Part shown: positions 16,735 through 24,994 of the stretch, piece after piece
How positions within the stretch are numbered: position 1 is the stretch's first letter
Layout of the letters: each line of letters starts with the position of its first letter
DNA from: Actinoplanes utahensis
GTDB taxonomy: Bacteria > Actinomycetota > Actinomycetes > Mycobacteriales > Micromonosporaceae
Length of the DNA: 64,000 nucleotides
Reading direction: 5' to 3'
Assembly (NCBI RefSeq): GCF_016862455.1
Contig: NZ_BOMZ01000002.1
Coordinates: 114,452 to 178,451, forward strand
Translations under genes and position numbers: made by a program
Notes under the pieces: generated by a model
Databases searched by the model: none
What the model saw: only the letters and a program-made list of their open reading frames with translations
Told to the model about the DNA's origin: nothing

Positions 16735-17690
16735 AGGTCGATCACCAGGCGGTCCGAGCGGGACCGGGAGACGCACGCGAACATGCAGGCGCCGGCGGCC
16801 CGTTCGGTGTCGTCGAGGACGCTGTCGCGGTGGTCCGGCTCGCCCGCCAGGACGATGATCTCGCAGGTGCCGCAGACACCCTGGCGGCAGGAGGACAGCA
16901 CGTCGGCGCCAGCCGCGGTGATCACGTCGAGGACCGACGAGTCGGCGGGGACGGTCAGCACCGTCTTCGACCGGGCGAGCTCGATCTCGAACGGCATGCT
17001 GCGCACCGGGCCGGTCAGGGCCGCGGCGAACCGTTCGGTGCGCAGCGTGTGCGGTGGGAACCCGGTGCAGGCCCGCTCGACCGCGGCCAGCAACGGGGCC
17101 GGGCCGCACGCGTAGACGCGGGTGCCGGGCTGCCAGGCGGCGAGGAATCCGGGCAGGTCGAGCAGCCCGTACCGGTCCTCGGGCCGAAGGTGGACGCGGG
17201 CCCCGTACCCCGCGAGATCGTGCCCGAAGGCGAGGCTCGCCGTGCGCCTGCCGCCGTAGAGCAACCGCCAGTCCGCGCCGAGCAGATCCGCTTGCGCGAT
17301 CATCGGCAGCAGCGGGGTGATGCCGATGCCGCCCGCGATGAACAGGTATCGCTCGGCCGGGACGAGCGGGAAGTTGTTGCGCGGCCCGCCGAGGCCCACG
17401 GCCTCCCCGAGATCAAGATCTTGATGGATGTACGCGGACCCGCCGCGCCCGTTCGTCTCCCGCAGCACCGCGATCGTGTACGTGTACGCATCCCACCGAT
17501 CCCCGCACAGCGAGTATTGGCGTACCGATCCGTTCGGCAGGATCAGGTCGATGTGGGCGCCCGGCGTCCAGTCCGGCAGCCGGGCCCCACCCGGATCGGC
17601 AAGCGTCAGCGCGACGACACCATCGGCGACCGGCTCCTTGCCGGTGACGCGCAGGCTTCGTGTTTCCGCCACGTGAACCTCCTGTGACAT
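16731..17690 (-). CDS. PDR-type ferredoxin reductase (FMN/NADH, C-terminal 2Fe-2S), partner of the P450
   Basis: 319 residues in phthalate-dioxygenase-reductase order: FMN-binding barrel (RQYSLCGDRW), NAD domain (FIAGGIGITPLLPM, VYACGPAPLL), then a plant-type ferredoxin domain with cluster cysteines in SSCRQGVCGTCE and a last one in ACMFACVSR. It moves electrons from NADH to the P450. It is the first gene of the operon, with GAGGTTCACGT-like spacing before its ATG and a palindrome 45-67 bp upstream that recurs upstream of the IclR gene at 24995. Confidence 0.92.
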   Translation of the reverse strand: MSQEVHVAETRSLRVTGKEPVADGVVALTLADPGGARLPDWTPGAHIDLILPNGSVRQYSLCGDRWDAYTYTIAVLRETNGRGGSAYIHQDLDLGEAVGLGGPRNNFPLVPAERYLFIAGGIGITPLLPMIAQADLLGADWRLLYGGRRTASLAFGHDLAGYGARVHLRPEDRYGLLDLPGFLAAWQPGTRVYACGPAPLLAAVERACTGFPPHTLRTERFAAALTGPVRSMPFEIELARSKTVLTVPADSSVLDVITAAGADVLSSCRQGVCGTCEIIVLAGEPDHRDSVLDDTERAAGACMFACVSRSRSDRLVIDL

Positions 17691-17734
17691 GAGGCCGCCA
17701 GAATGCGACCCCGGTCACAGCGGAAACAGCCGCC

Positions 17735-17757
17735 TTCTCACTCAGCGAGAGACGAAT
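17735..17757. promoter_or_regulatory. Candidate IclR operator upstream of the demethylase operon
   Basis: Core TCAGCGAGAGACGAAT. Over 23 bases it matches the element at 25895-25917 with only four differences, all at symmetric or edge positions. It lies 45-67 bp upstream of the reductase start, where a promoter is expected. The other copy is upstream of an IclR-type gene. Binding is inference. Confidence 0.5.
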
Positions 17758-17865
17758 CCCCGAGCTCCGCCTGGTGGTGGGTGCTGCCTCACGGGTCGTG
17801 AGACAGGCGGGCAAACGGCCGGGGCTGCGACGCAGATCGACACCGCGCCGCAGGTCCCTGCCGTG

Positions 17866-18747
17866 TCAGCCCGCGTTGATCTTCCCGGCGGCGAACTCCG
17901 CCGCCTCCCGCACACTGCCGTTACGGGGATACGCCAGGTGCGCCGCGAAGTTGCTCCCCCCACCGCACACCGGGTCCCCGGCGTTGCAGAACTCCTTCGC
18001 CTTCGGCCCGAACGCCGGACTGCTCTGCGCGATCGTGCGCCGCCGCAGGCCCAGCGGGTTCCCGAACACCACGACGGCAGCCACCCGACCATTCAGGTTC
18101 TGCGGGATCGCCTCCCCCGCCGTGCCCGCACCGCGGATACCGATCGCGATGTCGGTCACGCTGGCCCCCTGCGAGTACCCGCCGATCACGAACCGCGTCC
18201 GCGGACAGTCCGCGGCCACCGCGGCGATGTGCCGGCTCATGGCGGTGGCGCCCGGCCCGGCGCTCGCCTGGTTGGCGGCGGCCGCATAGACGACGGCGAA
18301 CGAGCTCACACTCCGATCCGGCAGCGCGCTCGCGAGTTCCTGCGCCAGCGGCCGCCCCACGATGCCGAGCCCCTGTCGTTCACCGGTGCCCCGGGCGAAG
18401 ACCAGCTGCACGTCACTGCAACCGCCGGCCCCCACGGCCGCACCGCCGTCACCCGCGGCATTCCCGCCGCCCGCGGCCGCACCGCCGTTACCCGCCGCGT
18501 TGCCGAAGCCGTTGCCGTTCCCGAGACCGTTGCCGTTACCGAGGCCGTTGCCGTTACCGAGGCCGTTGCCGTTGCGGTTTCCGAAGCCCAGGAATCCAGT
18601 CCGGGCGCCGTCGGCACGGCCGAATCCCGGCAGCGTGCCGGCGAACGCCTGCGGTGTCACGATCGCACCCGCCCCGACGACCGCCGCGCTGACCGCGAAC
18701 AGAACGACGCGCCGGGTCTTCCGCGAACGCTTACGGTGAGTGAACAT
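17866..18747 (-). CDS. Secreted cutinase-family serine esterase with Gly/Asn repeat linker
   Basis: 293 residues from ATG 18747. Twin basic N-terminus and signal peptide end near PQAFA. After it comes a linker of about 60 residues of GNGLGN repeats and Gly/Ala-rich sequence, then the cutinase catalytic domain: VQLVFARGTGE, nucleophile serine in GGYSQGAS, aspartate in NAGDPVCGGG and histidine in FAAHLAYPRNG. It would cleave short esters or cutin-like substrates outside the cell. The linker is encoded by 18-bp DNA repeats at 18501-18590 and may span the cell wall. No operon partner is visible. Confidence 0.9.
   Translation of the reverse strand: MFTHRKRSRKTRRVVLFAVSAAVVGAGAIVTPQAFAGTLPGFGRADGARTGFLGFGNRNGNGLGNGNGLGNGNGLGNGNGFGNAAGNGGAAAGGGNAAGDGGAAVGAGGCSDVQLVFARGTGERQGLGIVGRPLAQELASALPDRSVSSFAVVYAAAANQASAGPGATAMSRHIAAVAADCPRTRFVIGGYSQGASVTDIAIGIRGAGTAGEAIPQNLNGRVAAVVVFGNPLGLRRRTIAQSSPAFGPKAKEFCNAGDPVCGGGSNFAAHLAYPRNGSVREAAEFAAGKINAG
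18501..18590. repeat. 18-bp tandem repeats encoding the GNGLGN linker
   Basis: About four to five copies of CCGTTGCCGTTACCGAGG with few changes, in frame within the cutinase gene. Copy number is likely to vary between strains, changing linker length by six residues per unit. Confidence 0.85.
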
Positions 18748-19017
18748 GTGCCTGCCCTTTCCGCCATGGTTTGCATGCCGGAGTACGGACGAAATCCGCC
18801 CACCGTTCTGCGACGGCCGTCTCACACCACGAACCGGCCCGCCCCGTCCGCAACGCCCCAGCCGTCCACACCGGACCGGCTACCGGCAGTACCGGCTGTT
18901 CGCGGTGCGCGGCGCTCACGGACACGCACGCCGTTGGAGATACCTACCGGCGCCGCCATCGGGGCCACAGCCACCGCGCCCAGCGGACCTCGCCGGAACG
19001 GATCTCCTGCTGGAGGG
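18748..19017. other. Gene-free stretch upstream of the cutinase gene
   Basis: No convincing coding frame, strong hairpin or known motif is seen. It must hold the promoter of the cutinase gene. Confidence 0.4.
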
Positions 19018-19611
19018 TCAGGGGCCGCGGTGCAGATCGAAGGTCCGCACGGTGCCCATGACGTCGAGCACGATCTGGCCGGCGACGACCCGGTAGGACC
19101 ATGGCGGCTCGGCGAAGGTCGTCCAGAGTCTCGTGCCGTCGGTGCGCCAGGCGGCGATCCCGAGTTCCGCTGACATGATCACCACGTCGTCGTGCTGACG
19201 CCAGGACCAGAACCCGGCCTGCGCCTCGTCCTCCCAGCTTCGGCGCCATTGTCCGGACCGCGCCTGGTAGGCGATCAGACGGGTGCCCGCTCCGATGAAA
19301 AGTTGACGCTGCTCGGGAACGTACAGCACACCCGGCGGGAAACCGGCTCCGGAGGGCGCGTACCGCTGCGTGACCACCAGGCGGGGCCACTCGCCGCCGC
19401 CGTCGTCGACGGCCACGAACGCGTATCCGTCGTATCCGCTGTCACCGGTGACCGGGAAGTCCTCCGCGAGTTGGGCATGCCGCCGGTAGGCGCCGAGGGC
19501 GGCCGGCGGCGCCAGACCGATCAGAATCCGGATCCCCCCGACGGCGGCGGCCATCGGGCTGCTCCACTCATCACTCACCGTGTGATCATGCCGCAGACCG
19601 TCCTCGTCCAC
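19018..19611 (-). CDS. Conserved hypothetical protein with beta-propeller-like blades
   Basis: 197 residues. Repeating W/G/D-rich strands (FVAVDDGGGEWPRLVV, LYVPEQRQLFIGAGTRLIAY, GIAAWRTDGTRLWTTF) look like blades of a small PQQ/WD-type beta-propeller. No signal peptide or catalytic residues are seen. Family function unknown to me. The start is uncertain: an in-frame ATG at 19554 (MAAAVGGIRILIGLAP) is possible. Confidence 0.7.
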   Translation of the reverse strand: MDEDGLRHDHTVSDEWSSPMAAAVGGIRILIGLAPPAALGAYRRHAQLAEDFPVTGDSGYDGYAFVAVDDGGGEWPRLVVTQRYAPSGAGFPPGVLYVPEQRQLFIGAGTRLIAYQARSGQWRRSWEDEAQAGFWSWRQHDDVVIMSAELGIAAWRTDGTRLWTTFAEPPWSYRVVAGQIVLDVMGTVRTFDLHRGP

Positions 19612-19693
19612 ATCGGTCGGTGACGGCGACGTGCCGGCATCCGACGCTGCCTGCCGGGCTTGCCGCGTCCACGGACCTGCCTCGTCGTGATCG

Positions 19694-20359
19694 TCAGCCC
19701 GGGCGACGCCGGCCCGGGGCGGCGAGGTACGTCAGCACGGCGAGCACGCGCCGGTGCCCACCGTCGGCCGGGACCAGACCCAGCTTGCCGAAAATGGCGT
19801 TGATGTGCTTGTGCACGGCGTTCGCGGTGATGAACAGGCGGCCGGCGATCTCGGTGTTGTCGCGGCCCTCGGCCATCAGCGCCAGCACCTCACGCTCCCG
19901 CGGCGTCAGCGCGGAGACCGGGTCGTCGCTGGTCCGGGTCAGCAGCTGGGCGATGACCTCGGGGTCGAAGGCGGTGCCGCCGCCGGCTACCCGGCGTAAC
20001 GCCTCGATGAACTCCTCGATGCGGCTCACCCGGTCCTTGAGCAGGTAGCCGATACCGCGCGGGGCGCCGGCGAGCAGCCGGGTGGCGTACTCCCGCTCGA
20101 CGTACTGGGAGAACACCATCACCGGGAGGTCCGGGTGACGGCGCCGGGCCTCGATGGCGGCCCGGATGCCCTCGTCGCGGAATGTCGGTGGCAGCCGTAC
20201 GTCCACGACCGTCACGTCGGGGCGGTGCTCGTCGACCGCGTCGAGGAACGAGTCGGCGTCGGCGACGGTCGCGACCACGGTGAAGCCGTTGACGCCGAGC
20301 ATCAGCTCCAAGCCGCCGGACAGGAACTCGTTGTCCTCGGCGATCACCGTTCGGAGCAC
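19694..20359 (-). CDS. NarL/LuxR-type response regulator
   Basis: 221 residues from the GTG at 20359. Receiver domain: acidic pocket in VIAEDNEF, phospho-acceptor Asp in VTVVDVRLPP, Lys in GYLLKDRV. C-terminal LuxR helix-turn-helix: LTPREREVLALMAEGRDNTEIA followed by AVHKHINAIFGKLGL. The start lies 16 bp inside the upstream histidine kinase gene, so the pair is translationally coupled. Targets are unknown. Confidence 0.93.
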   Translation of the reverse strand: MLRTVIAEDNEFLSGGLELMLGVNGFTVVATVADADSFLDAVDEHRPDVTVVDVRLPPTFRDEGIRAAIEARRRHPDLPVMVFSQYVEREYATRLLAGAPRGIGYLLKDRVSRIEEFIEALRRVAGGGTAFDPEVIAQLLTRTSDDPVSALTPREREVLALMAEGRDNTEIAGRLFITANAVHKHINAIFGKLGLVPADGGHRRVLAVLTYLAAPGRRRPG

Positions 20360-21450
20360 GGCACCTCCAGTGTGATCTCGGTCGGCCCGCCCTCGGGGCT
20401 GCGCACGGTGAGGGTGCCGTCGAGCGCGCCGGCCCGGCGGCGGATGCCGGCAAGGCCGGTCCCGTGTGTCTCGTCCGCCCCGCCGGCGCCGTCGTCGGTC
20501 ACCGTCACGGTCAGCAGATCGCCCTGACGGGACACGCGGACGCCCGCCCGGGTCGCGCGGCTGTGCCGGGTGACGTTGCTCAGCGCCTCGGTGACCGCGA
20601 AGTATGCCACCGTCTCCACCGCCGCGGGCACCCGGCCGAGATCGCCGACGTCGACGGTGGCCGGGAGGCCGCTGCGGGCCGCCACAGCGACGAGCGCGCC
20701 GGTCAGGCCCCGGTCGGCCAGGATCGGCGGATAGATGGTGCGGATCACCGTGCGCAACTCGGCCATCGCCTCCTCGGTGCCCTGGTGCGCCTCGGCGACG
20801 AGCCGGTTCACCAGGTCGGGGTCGCCGGCCGCCTGCCGGGCCACCGCGAGACGCATCGCCACCGCGACGAGCCGGGCTTGCGCGCCGTCGTGCAGGTCCC
20901 GTTCGATGCGGCGCAACTCGGCGCCGTGCGCGTCGAGCACGTCGGCCCGGGTACGGGTGAGATCGGCGACCCGGCCGGCCAGCCGCTCCGCCTCCGAAGG
21001 CGTCAACGCCCAGCGGGTGACCCGGGCGTGCGCGGCGGCCAGTGCCGGAAACGCCCCATGGGTCACCGCCGCGAGCAGCGCGAACTGCACGGCGCCGAGC
21101 CCGATCGCGGTCGTCCACCCGGTGACCGGCACCTCGACGAACAACGTGACCGGCTCATCCGCCGGGAACGCCCACCAGAACGTCGCGGCGATCACGGCGG
21201 TGACGAGATTACCGGCGACCAGCAGCGCGAACAGTCCCAGAGGCAGCCCGGTGACAAGGTGGACGGTCAGCCACAGCAGGTGCCGCCGGAACCGCACCGG
21301 ACGCCACCGCCGGTGGCCGGCCAGCCGCAGGTGCCATCGGGCCCACCGCTCACGCACGCCGGGGAGGCACAGCACCGGCAGGCCGGGCAGCGACACCAGC
21401 GCCGTACCGAGGATCGCCAGGAGGTAGGCCGTGGCCCGCCGACGCGTCAT
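20344..21450 (-). CDS. NarL-type sensor histidine kinase
   Basis: 368 residues from ATG 21450. Four hydrophobic segments in the first 150 residues, then the HisKA_3 box with the phospho-accepting histidine, RIERDLHDGAQARLVAVAMR, and an ATPase domain with N-box TEALSNVTRHSRA and G-box VTDDGAGGADETHGTGLAGIR. It phosphorylates the overlapping response regulator. Starts at 21477 (ATG) or 21486 (GTG) cannot be excluded, as no good ribosome site is seen for any of the three. Confidence 0.92.
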   Translation of the reverse strand: MTRRRATAYLLAILGTALVSLPGLPVLCLPGVRERWARWHLRLAGHRRWRPVRFRRHLLWLTVHLVTGLPLGLFALLVAGNLVTAVIAATFWWAFPADEPVTLFVEVPVTGWTTAIGLGAVQFALLAAVTHGAFPALAAAHARVTRWALTPSEAERLAGRVADLTRTRADVLDAHGAELRRIERDLHDGAQARLVAVAMRLAVARQAAGDPDLVNRLVAEAHQGTEEAMAELRTVIRTIYPPILADRGLTGALVAVAARSGLPATVDVGDLGRVPAAVETVAYFAVTEALSNVTRHSRATRAGVRVSRQGDLLTVTVTDDGAGGADETHGTGLAGIRRRAGALDGTLTVRSPEGGPTEITLEVPCSER

Positions 21451-21561
21451 GACGACATCTGTACCGGAATCGATCATCGGCCGCACTACAGCCGGCGGTA
21501 GCGTTCGATGCGGTAGCCAGCGGTATGGGGCACGGCGCCGGGGACTCCTAGATTTTCAGGC

Positions 21562-22716
21562 ATGAATCTCGTACGCCTCGCCATGACAGCGGTCGTGCTC
21601 GTCGCGGGAGTCGGCGTCACCGCTGACGCGCACGCCGGCACCGGACGGCTCACCGACCTCGACCGGCTCCGTCGTGACACCGCGGCCGTGCACGCCCTGG
21701 GCCTGCCGGGAGTGCAGGCGCGGCTGGTGACCCCGAACGGGCGCACGGTCGTCGCGACCGCCGGCGTCGCCGACCTGCGGACCGGTCACGCGGTGCCGCC
21801 TGACGGCCGTTTCCGCATCGCCAGCACCGGCAAGGCCCTCATCGCGACGGTGATGCTGCAGTTGGTGGCGGAAGGACGGATCGGACTCGACGACCCGGTG
21901 GAGAAGTGGCTGCCGGGCGTGATCCGCGGCAACGGCAACGACGGCCGCGCCATCACCGTCCGGCACCTGCTCCAGCACACCAGCGGCCTGCACGACGACC
22001 TGCCCGATTTCGCCACCGCCGCCGACTACCGCGAGCACCGATACGACGTGTACACGCCGGCGCGACTGCTCGCACGGACCCTCCGGCACACGCCCGACTT
22101 CACGCCGGGGACGGCCTGGCGGTACTCGAACGTCGGCTACATCGTGGCCGAGATGGTGATCGACGAGGTCACCGGCCGGCCGTGGCACGAGGAGGTGCGG
22201 CAGCGCGTCCTCGCCCCAGCCGGTATGCGTGACACGACGTGGCCCGGCAACCTGCCGACACTGCCCGGCCCGCATGCACGCGGCTACCACGAGTTCGGCG
22301 CCGGCGAGCTGACCGACGTCACCGAGCAGGTCATCGTCGACGGTGGAGCCGCATTCGTCTCGACCACCGCGGACGTCAACCGTTTCTTCCGGGCGCTGCT
22401 CGGTGGGCGGCTGCTGCCCCCGGCACAGCTCGCCGAGATGACCCGCACGATGCCCCTCGGGCCGGAGTTCGAGGAACTGCTGCCGGGCGCCCGATACGGG
22501 CTCGGCCTCTTCGAGCGGCCACTGCCGTGCGGCGGCACCTATTGGAGCCACCCGGGCGGCGGCAGCGGCTACACCAGCGACAACGGCGTCACCCACGACG
22601 GCCGTCGCAGCGTGTCGGTGTCGGTGTCGGGCACCCGGCCCGGCCTCGCCCTGCAACACCAGCGAGCCACCGACACGGTCGTCGAGAACGCACTGTGCGG
22701 CCCACGGGGACTATGA
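21562..22716 (+). CDS. Secreted serine hydrolase (beta-lactamase / DD-peptidase class C fold)
   Basis: 384 residues with signal peptide ending near ADAHAGT. The class C penicillin-recognising fold is shown by the SxxK motif in RIASTGKALIA, the YxN motif in WRYSNVGYIV and the HxG motif in SHPGGGSGY. It could be a D-alanyl-D-alanine carboxypeptidase, esterase or peptidase; the family does not allow a closer call. It diverges from the sensor kinase gene at 20344. The stop codon lies in the loop of a hairpin. Confidence 0.9.
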   Translation: MNLVRLAMTAVVLVAGVGVTADAHAGTGRLTDLDRLRRDTAAVHALGLPGVQARLVTPNGRTVVATAGVADLRTGHAVPPDGRFRIASTGKALIATVMLQLVAEGRIGLDDPVEKWLPGVIRGNGNDGRAITVRHLLQHTSGLHDDLPDFATAADYREHRYDVYTPARLLARTLRHTPDFTPGTAWRYSNVGYIVAEMVIDEVTGRPWHEEVRQRVLAPAGMRDTTWPGNLPTLPGPHARGYHEFGAGELTDVTEQVIVDGGAAFVSTTADVNRFFRALLGGRLLPPAQLAEMTRTMPLGPEFEELLPGARYGLGLFERPLPCGGTYWSHPGGGSGYTSDNGVTHDGRRSVSVSVSGTRPGLALQHQRATDTVVENALCGPRGL

Positions 22717-22728
22717 GTACCCGTGGGC
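22700..22728 (+). terminator. Hairpin at the stop codon of the serine hydrolase
   Basis: GCCCACGGG at 22700-22708 pairs perfectly with CCCGTGGGC at 22720-22728; the TGA stop at 22714-22716 is in the 11-base loop. It separates this gene from the convergent YCII gene. Confidence 0.6.
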
Positions 22729-22761
22729 ACCGAAGCGCTGCGGGGCTTCGACGCTAGCCTT

Positions 22762-23121
22762 TCAATTCATGAGTACGGGGCGAACCTCGACCCAGCCGTC
22801 AGCGACCGGAATCATCCGGCCGATCCAGACAGCGTGGTCGAGGTCGGAAGCTCCCACGATGAAGTAGCCGGCAAGGGTATGTGCGCCGTCGGCGAGGGAG
22901 CCGCGGACCGGGGTGTTGTCCCGCACCGATATCGCTTGCGCCGCGGGTCGCAGGGCATTGCCGGTGATGATCCGGGCACCGGTCTCGGCGATCTGTGCCG
23001 GCAGCCGCATGTGGGCTTCGAGGACGGTGGGCAGGGCCGCCCGCATACTGTCCGGCACCTCGCGTTCATAGATGAGGATCATGAAGTGCGGGAGATCCGA
23101 CTGCTTCTCCGGCGATGCCAA
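22762..23121 (-). CDS. YCII-related family protein
   Basis: 119 residues. The fold signature of YciI-like proteins is visible: MILIYEREVPDSM at the start, GPARIITGNALRP-type middle (written here AQIAETGARIITGNALRP), and AGYFIVGASDLDHAV before WIGRMIPVADGWVEVRPV. Relatives are small dimeric enzymes or sigma-factor partners. The TTG at 23121 has GGGAG seven bases upstream and fits best; an ATG at 23082 would give a shorter, more typical N-terminus. Confidence 0.82.
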   Translation of the reverse strand: MASPEKQSDLPHFMILIYEREVPDSMRAALPTVLEAHMRLPAQIAETGARIITGNALRPAAQAISVRDNTPVRGSLADGAHTLAGYFIVGASDLDHAVWIGRMIPVADGWVEVRPVLMN

Positions 23122-23207
23122 GGCTCAACTCCCACCAACGGGGTCAACGGACTCGGCCGACCATAGCAACCACGACTCCGCTCACGCCGTGGCCGCGCGT
23201 CGCCAGG

Positions 23208-23513
23208 CTAGGAGTCGTCGAGGTTCGCCGCCTTCAGGCGTGCGGTGAGCTGCTCCAGCGTGGACAGTTCGGCGCGGAGTGCGCGGCGGCCGTCACGGGT
23301 GAGTCCGACCCAGGTCCTGGGCCGGTTGCCTTCGTAACCCTTGTTCAGGGTGACGAGGCCGGCATCGACGAGGACCTGCACGTGGCGGTTGAGGTTGCCG
23401 TCAGTGAGGCGTAGCTCGGTTCGCAAGGTGGAGAAGGCGCACTCGGGTATCTCGGCCAGCATGATGTCAGTTGGCCGCCCAGTGCGGGTCCGGAACCGCC
23501 ACCCAGTGCCCAT
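23208..23513 (-). pseudogene. Winged-helix (MarR/ArsR-like) regulator with damaged N-terminus
   Basis: The C-terminal 75 residues are a clean transcriptional-regulator winged helix: LAEIPECAFSTLRTELRLTD, then NLNRHVQVLVDAGLVTLNK and TWVGLTRDGRRALRAEL. In intact relatives this is preceded by a helix with a basic or aliphatic motif ending in LLAA before AEIPE. Here the preceding residues (MGTGWRFRTRTGRPTDIM) look like out-of-frame sequence of the membrane gene that overlaps it. I read this as a deletion joining two genes. A shortened protein may still be made. Confidence 0.55.
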
Positions 23514-23794
23514 GATTGCCAGCGGAGAAGCCCTCCGACGTAGCCGGTGGCACAGAATTGCCAGGCCGGGGCCGCCATCCAGGCGCCGGAGATCGTGATG
23601 CCGATGCTGCGTTCGATGACTCCGAGGACGATCGTCACGGCGGCGACGGTGAGTAACGGGGTGAGGAGGCCCTGCCACCAGGATGTCACCGAGCCGGCTG
23701 ACCCGAGACCGTGCTGTCCGGCCGGGGCGGCGAACAGCGCCAGCAGGCAGAGCAGTCCGGCCGCTCCAGCAGCAACCGGAACTCGCCAGGGCAC
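23345..23794 (-). pseudogene. Truncated small membrane protein fused out of frame to the regulator
   Basis: Residues 1-110 form three hydrophobic helices (PVAAGAAGLLCLLALFAAP, WWQGLLTPLLTVAAVTIVLG, then ISGAWMAAPAWQFCATGYVG), starting with GTG at 23794. From about 23480 the frame turns into Ser/Pro/Thr-rich shadow sequence of the regulator gene and stops at 23345. In related loci a membrane gene follows or precedes such a regulator as a separate gene. The overlap of 169 bp is best explained by a deletion across the gene border. Confidence 0.5.
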
Positions 23795-23949
23795 TCGGAC
23801 GCCATGGTGCCGTTCACGGTGGCGGTACCTGGATCCGCCTCCTGCACCCGGGGCGTTGATGATCAGGCGATCGAGTCGATGTCGGTCGCCGATCCGACTC
23901 CTGCACTCCTCATCGCAGAAGCGCGCACCGATCCGTTGGCCGTCAACGG

Positions 23950-24384
23950 TCAGGGCCCTGCGGAGATGACTTGATGTCCAACCTCACCGGTGGGCCGCGG
24001 AAGGCCCTCGTGGTTGAGGTAGAGGACGATGCGCAGGCGCCGGCCATCGTCGTGCAACAGGAAGGAGGAGGCCAGCGCGACAGGCGCTCCGCCGAATGCC
24101 CGTGGGGCCTGCCAGTCGGTACGGACCAGGAGATAATGCTCGTCGAGTCGGCGCCACGTGCGTTCGACGAGTTCGGGGACGCCGATTCCGGCGTCGCCGA
24201 ACGCGGTGGCCCGTTGGGGTAGGGCTGCCAGGAAGGCGTCTCGGGTTGTCGGCCGGGCGCCGCTGCTGTTCGCGGACAGGAACGAGTCGGCGAAGCAGTC
24301 GCCGAGCAGATCCGGGCGCGACGCCTCATTCGCCGAGGAGAACGTGGCGAGGAACCGATCAACGCGTGCTTCCATGCCGTCCAT
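23950..24384 (-). CDS. SnoaL/NTF2-like protein
   Basis: 144 residues from the ATG at 24384 (MDGMEARVDRFLATFSSANE). The alpha plus beta cone fold is suggested by FLATFSSANEASRPDLLGDCF at the N-terminus and alternating strands such as RRLDEHYLLVRTDWQAP and VALASSFLLHDDGRRLRIVL. Such proteins are small enzymes or ligand-binding domains; no active-site residues can be named. AAGGACG lies upstream of the chosen start. Confidence 0.75.
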   Translation of the reverse strand: MDGMEARVDRFLATFSSANEASRPDLLGDCFADSFLSANSSGARPTTRDAFLAALPQRATAFGDAGIGVPELVERTWRRLDEHYLLVRTDWQAPRAFGGAPVALASSFLLHDDGRRLRIVLYLNHEGLPRPTGEVGHQVISAGP

Positions 24385-24423
24385 GGGGTGTCGTCCTTCG
24401 TGAGGGTTACACGGGCAGGACAA

Positions 24424-24772
24424 CCTTAGGCACGGACGAATGCCATCATAACATTCAAGATCATTTCATTTCCAGTACCGTCCGGCCCGTTCTGGGTCGC
24501 CGAATGGTGGAATGCCGAGGACACGCGCACCTCGCCGCCGACACAGCCGTACGCAAAGCGCCCGGAGAAGGGCGCGGACCGGATGGTCGGCACGATGAGC
24601 TCGTCGGATACCGATCCGCCGCGGTCCGCTCGCCACCGCTACGTCGGTCGGACAGGTGGGATGTCGCTCACCGTTCAGCGGAACGGCACGTTCGGGCCGT
24701 GAACTCCCATGACCGGCCGGCGGGGAGTGCGGCATGGCCGTACTCTCGGGAGCCCGATCGCAGGAGGCATGG
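24424..24772. other. Gene-free stretch between SnoaL-like gene and zinc-ribbon gene
   Basis: Open frames on both strands here have arginine-rich, shadow-like composition and no recognisable domain. The base composition near 24440-24470 is locally A/T-rich, as expected for a promoter of the SnoaL-like gene. Nothing else is seen. Confidence 0.4.
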
Positions 24773-24985
24773 ATGGGACTGTCGAGCCGAGAATGCCCGG
24801 ACTGTGGTCGCAGTGTCCGTGAGCCGTTCGAGAAGACGATCACCGGGCGCGAGGTCTGCCCGGACTGCGCGCATGCCCTGTTCACGGGCTCGGCTGCGGG
24901 GACGGTCACTGGAGACGTCGGATCCGGCTACGGGGTCTGGGCGATGCTGATGCGCAAGGTTCGGCGCTCCGGCCGAGGAGGTTGA
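24773..24985 (+). CDS. Small zinc-ribbon protein
   Basis: 70 residues from the ATG at 24773, six bases after a strong GGAGG. Two CxxC pairs, ECPDCGRSV and VCPDCAHAL, are spaced to bind one zinc. The C-terminal half is Gly-rich then basic (MRKVRRSGRGG). No function is known to me; it ends 9 bp from the convergent IclR gene. Confidence 0.75.
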   Translation: MGLSSRECPDCGRSVREPFEKTITGREVCPDCAHALFTGSAAGTVTGDVGSGYGVWAMLMRKVRRSGRGG

Positions 24986-24994
24986 GCGGCGGGT

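Noticed and set aside
24466..24909. Minus-strand frame in the 24.4-24.8 kb gap
   Set aside because: Antisense to the zinc-ribbon gene in part and of shadow-like composition; no ribosome site or domain.
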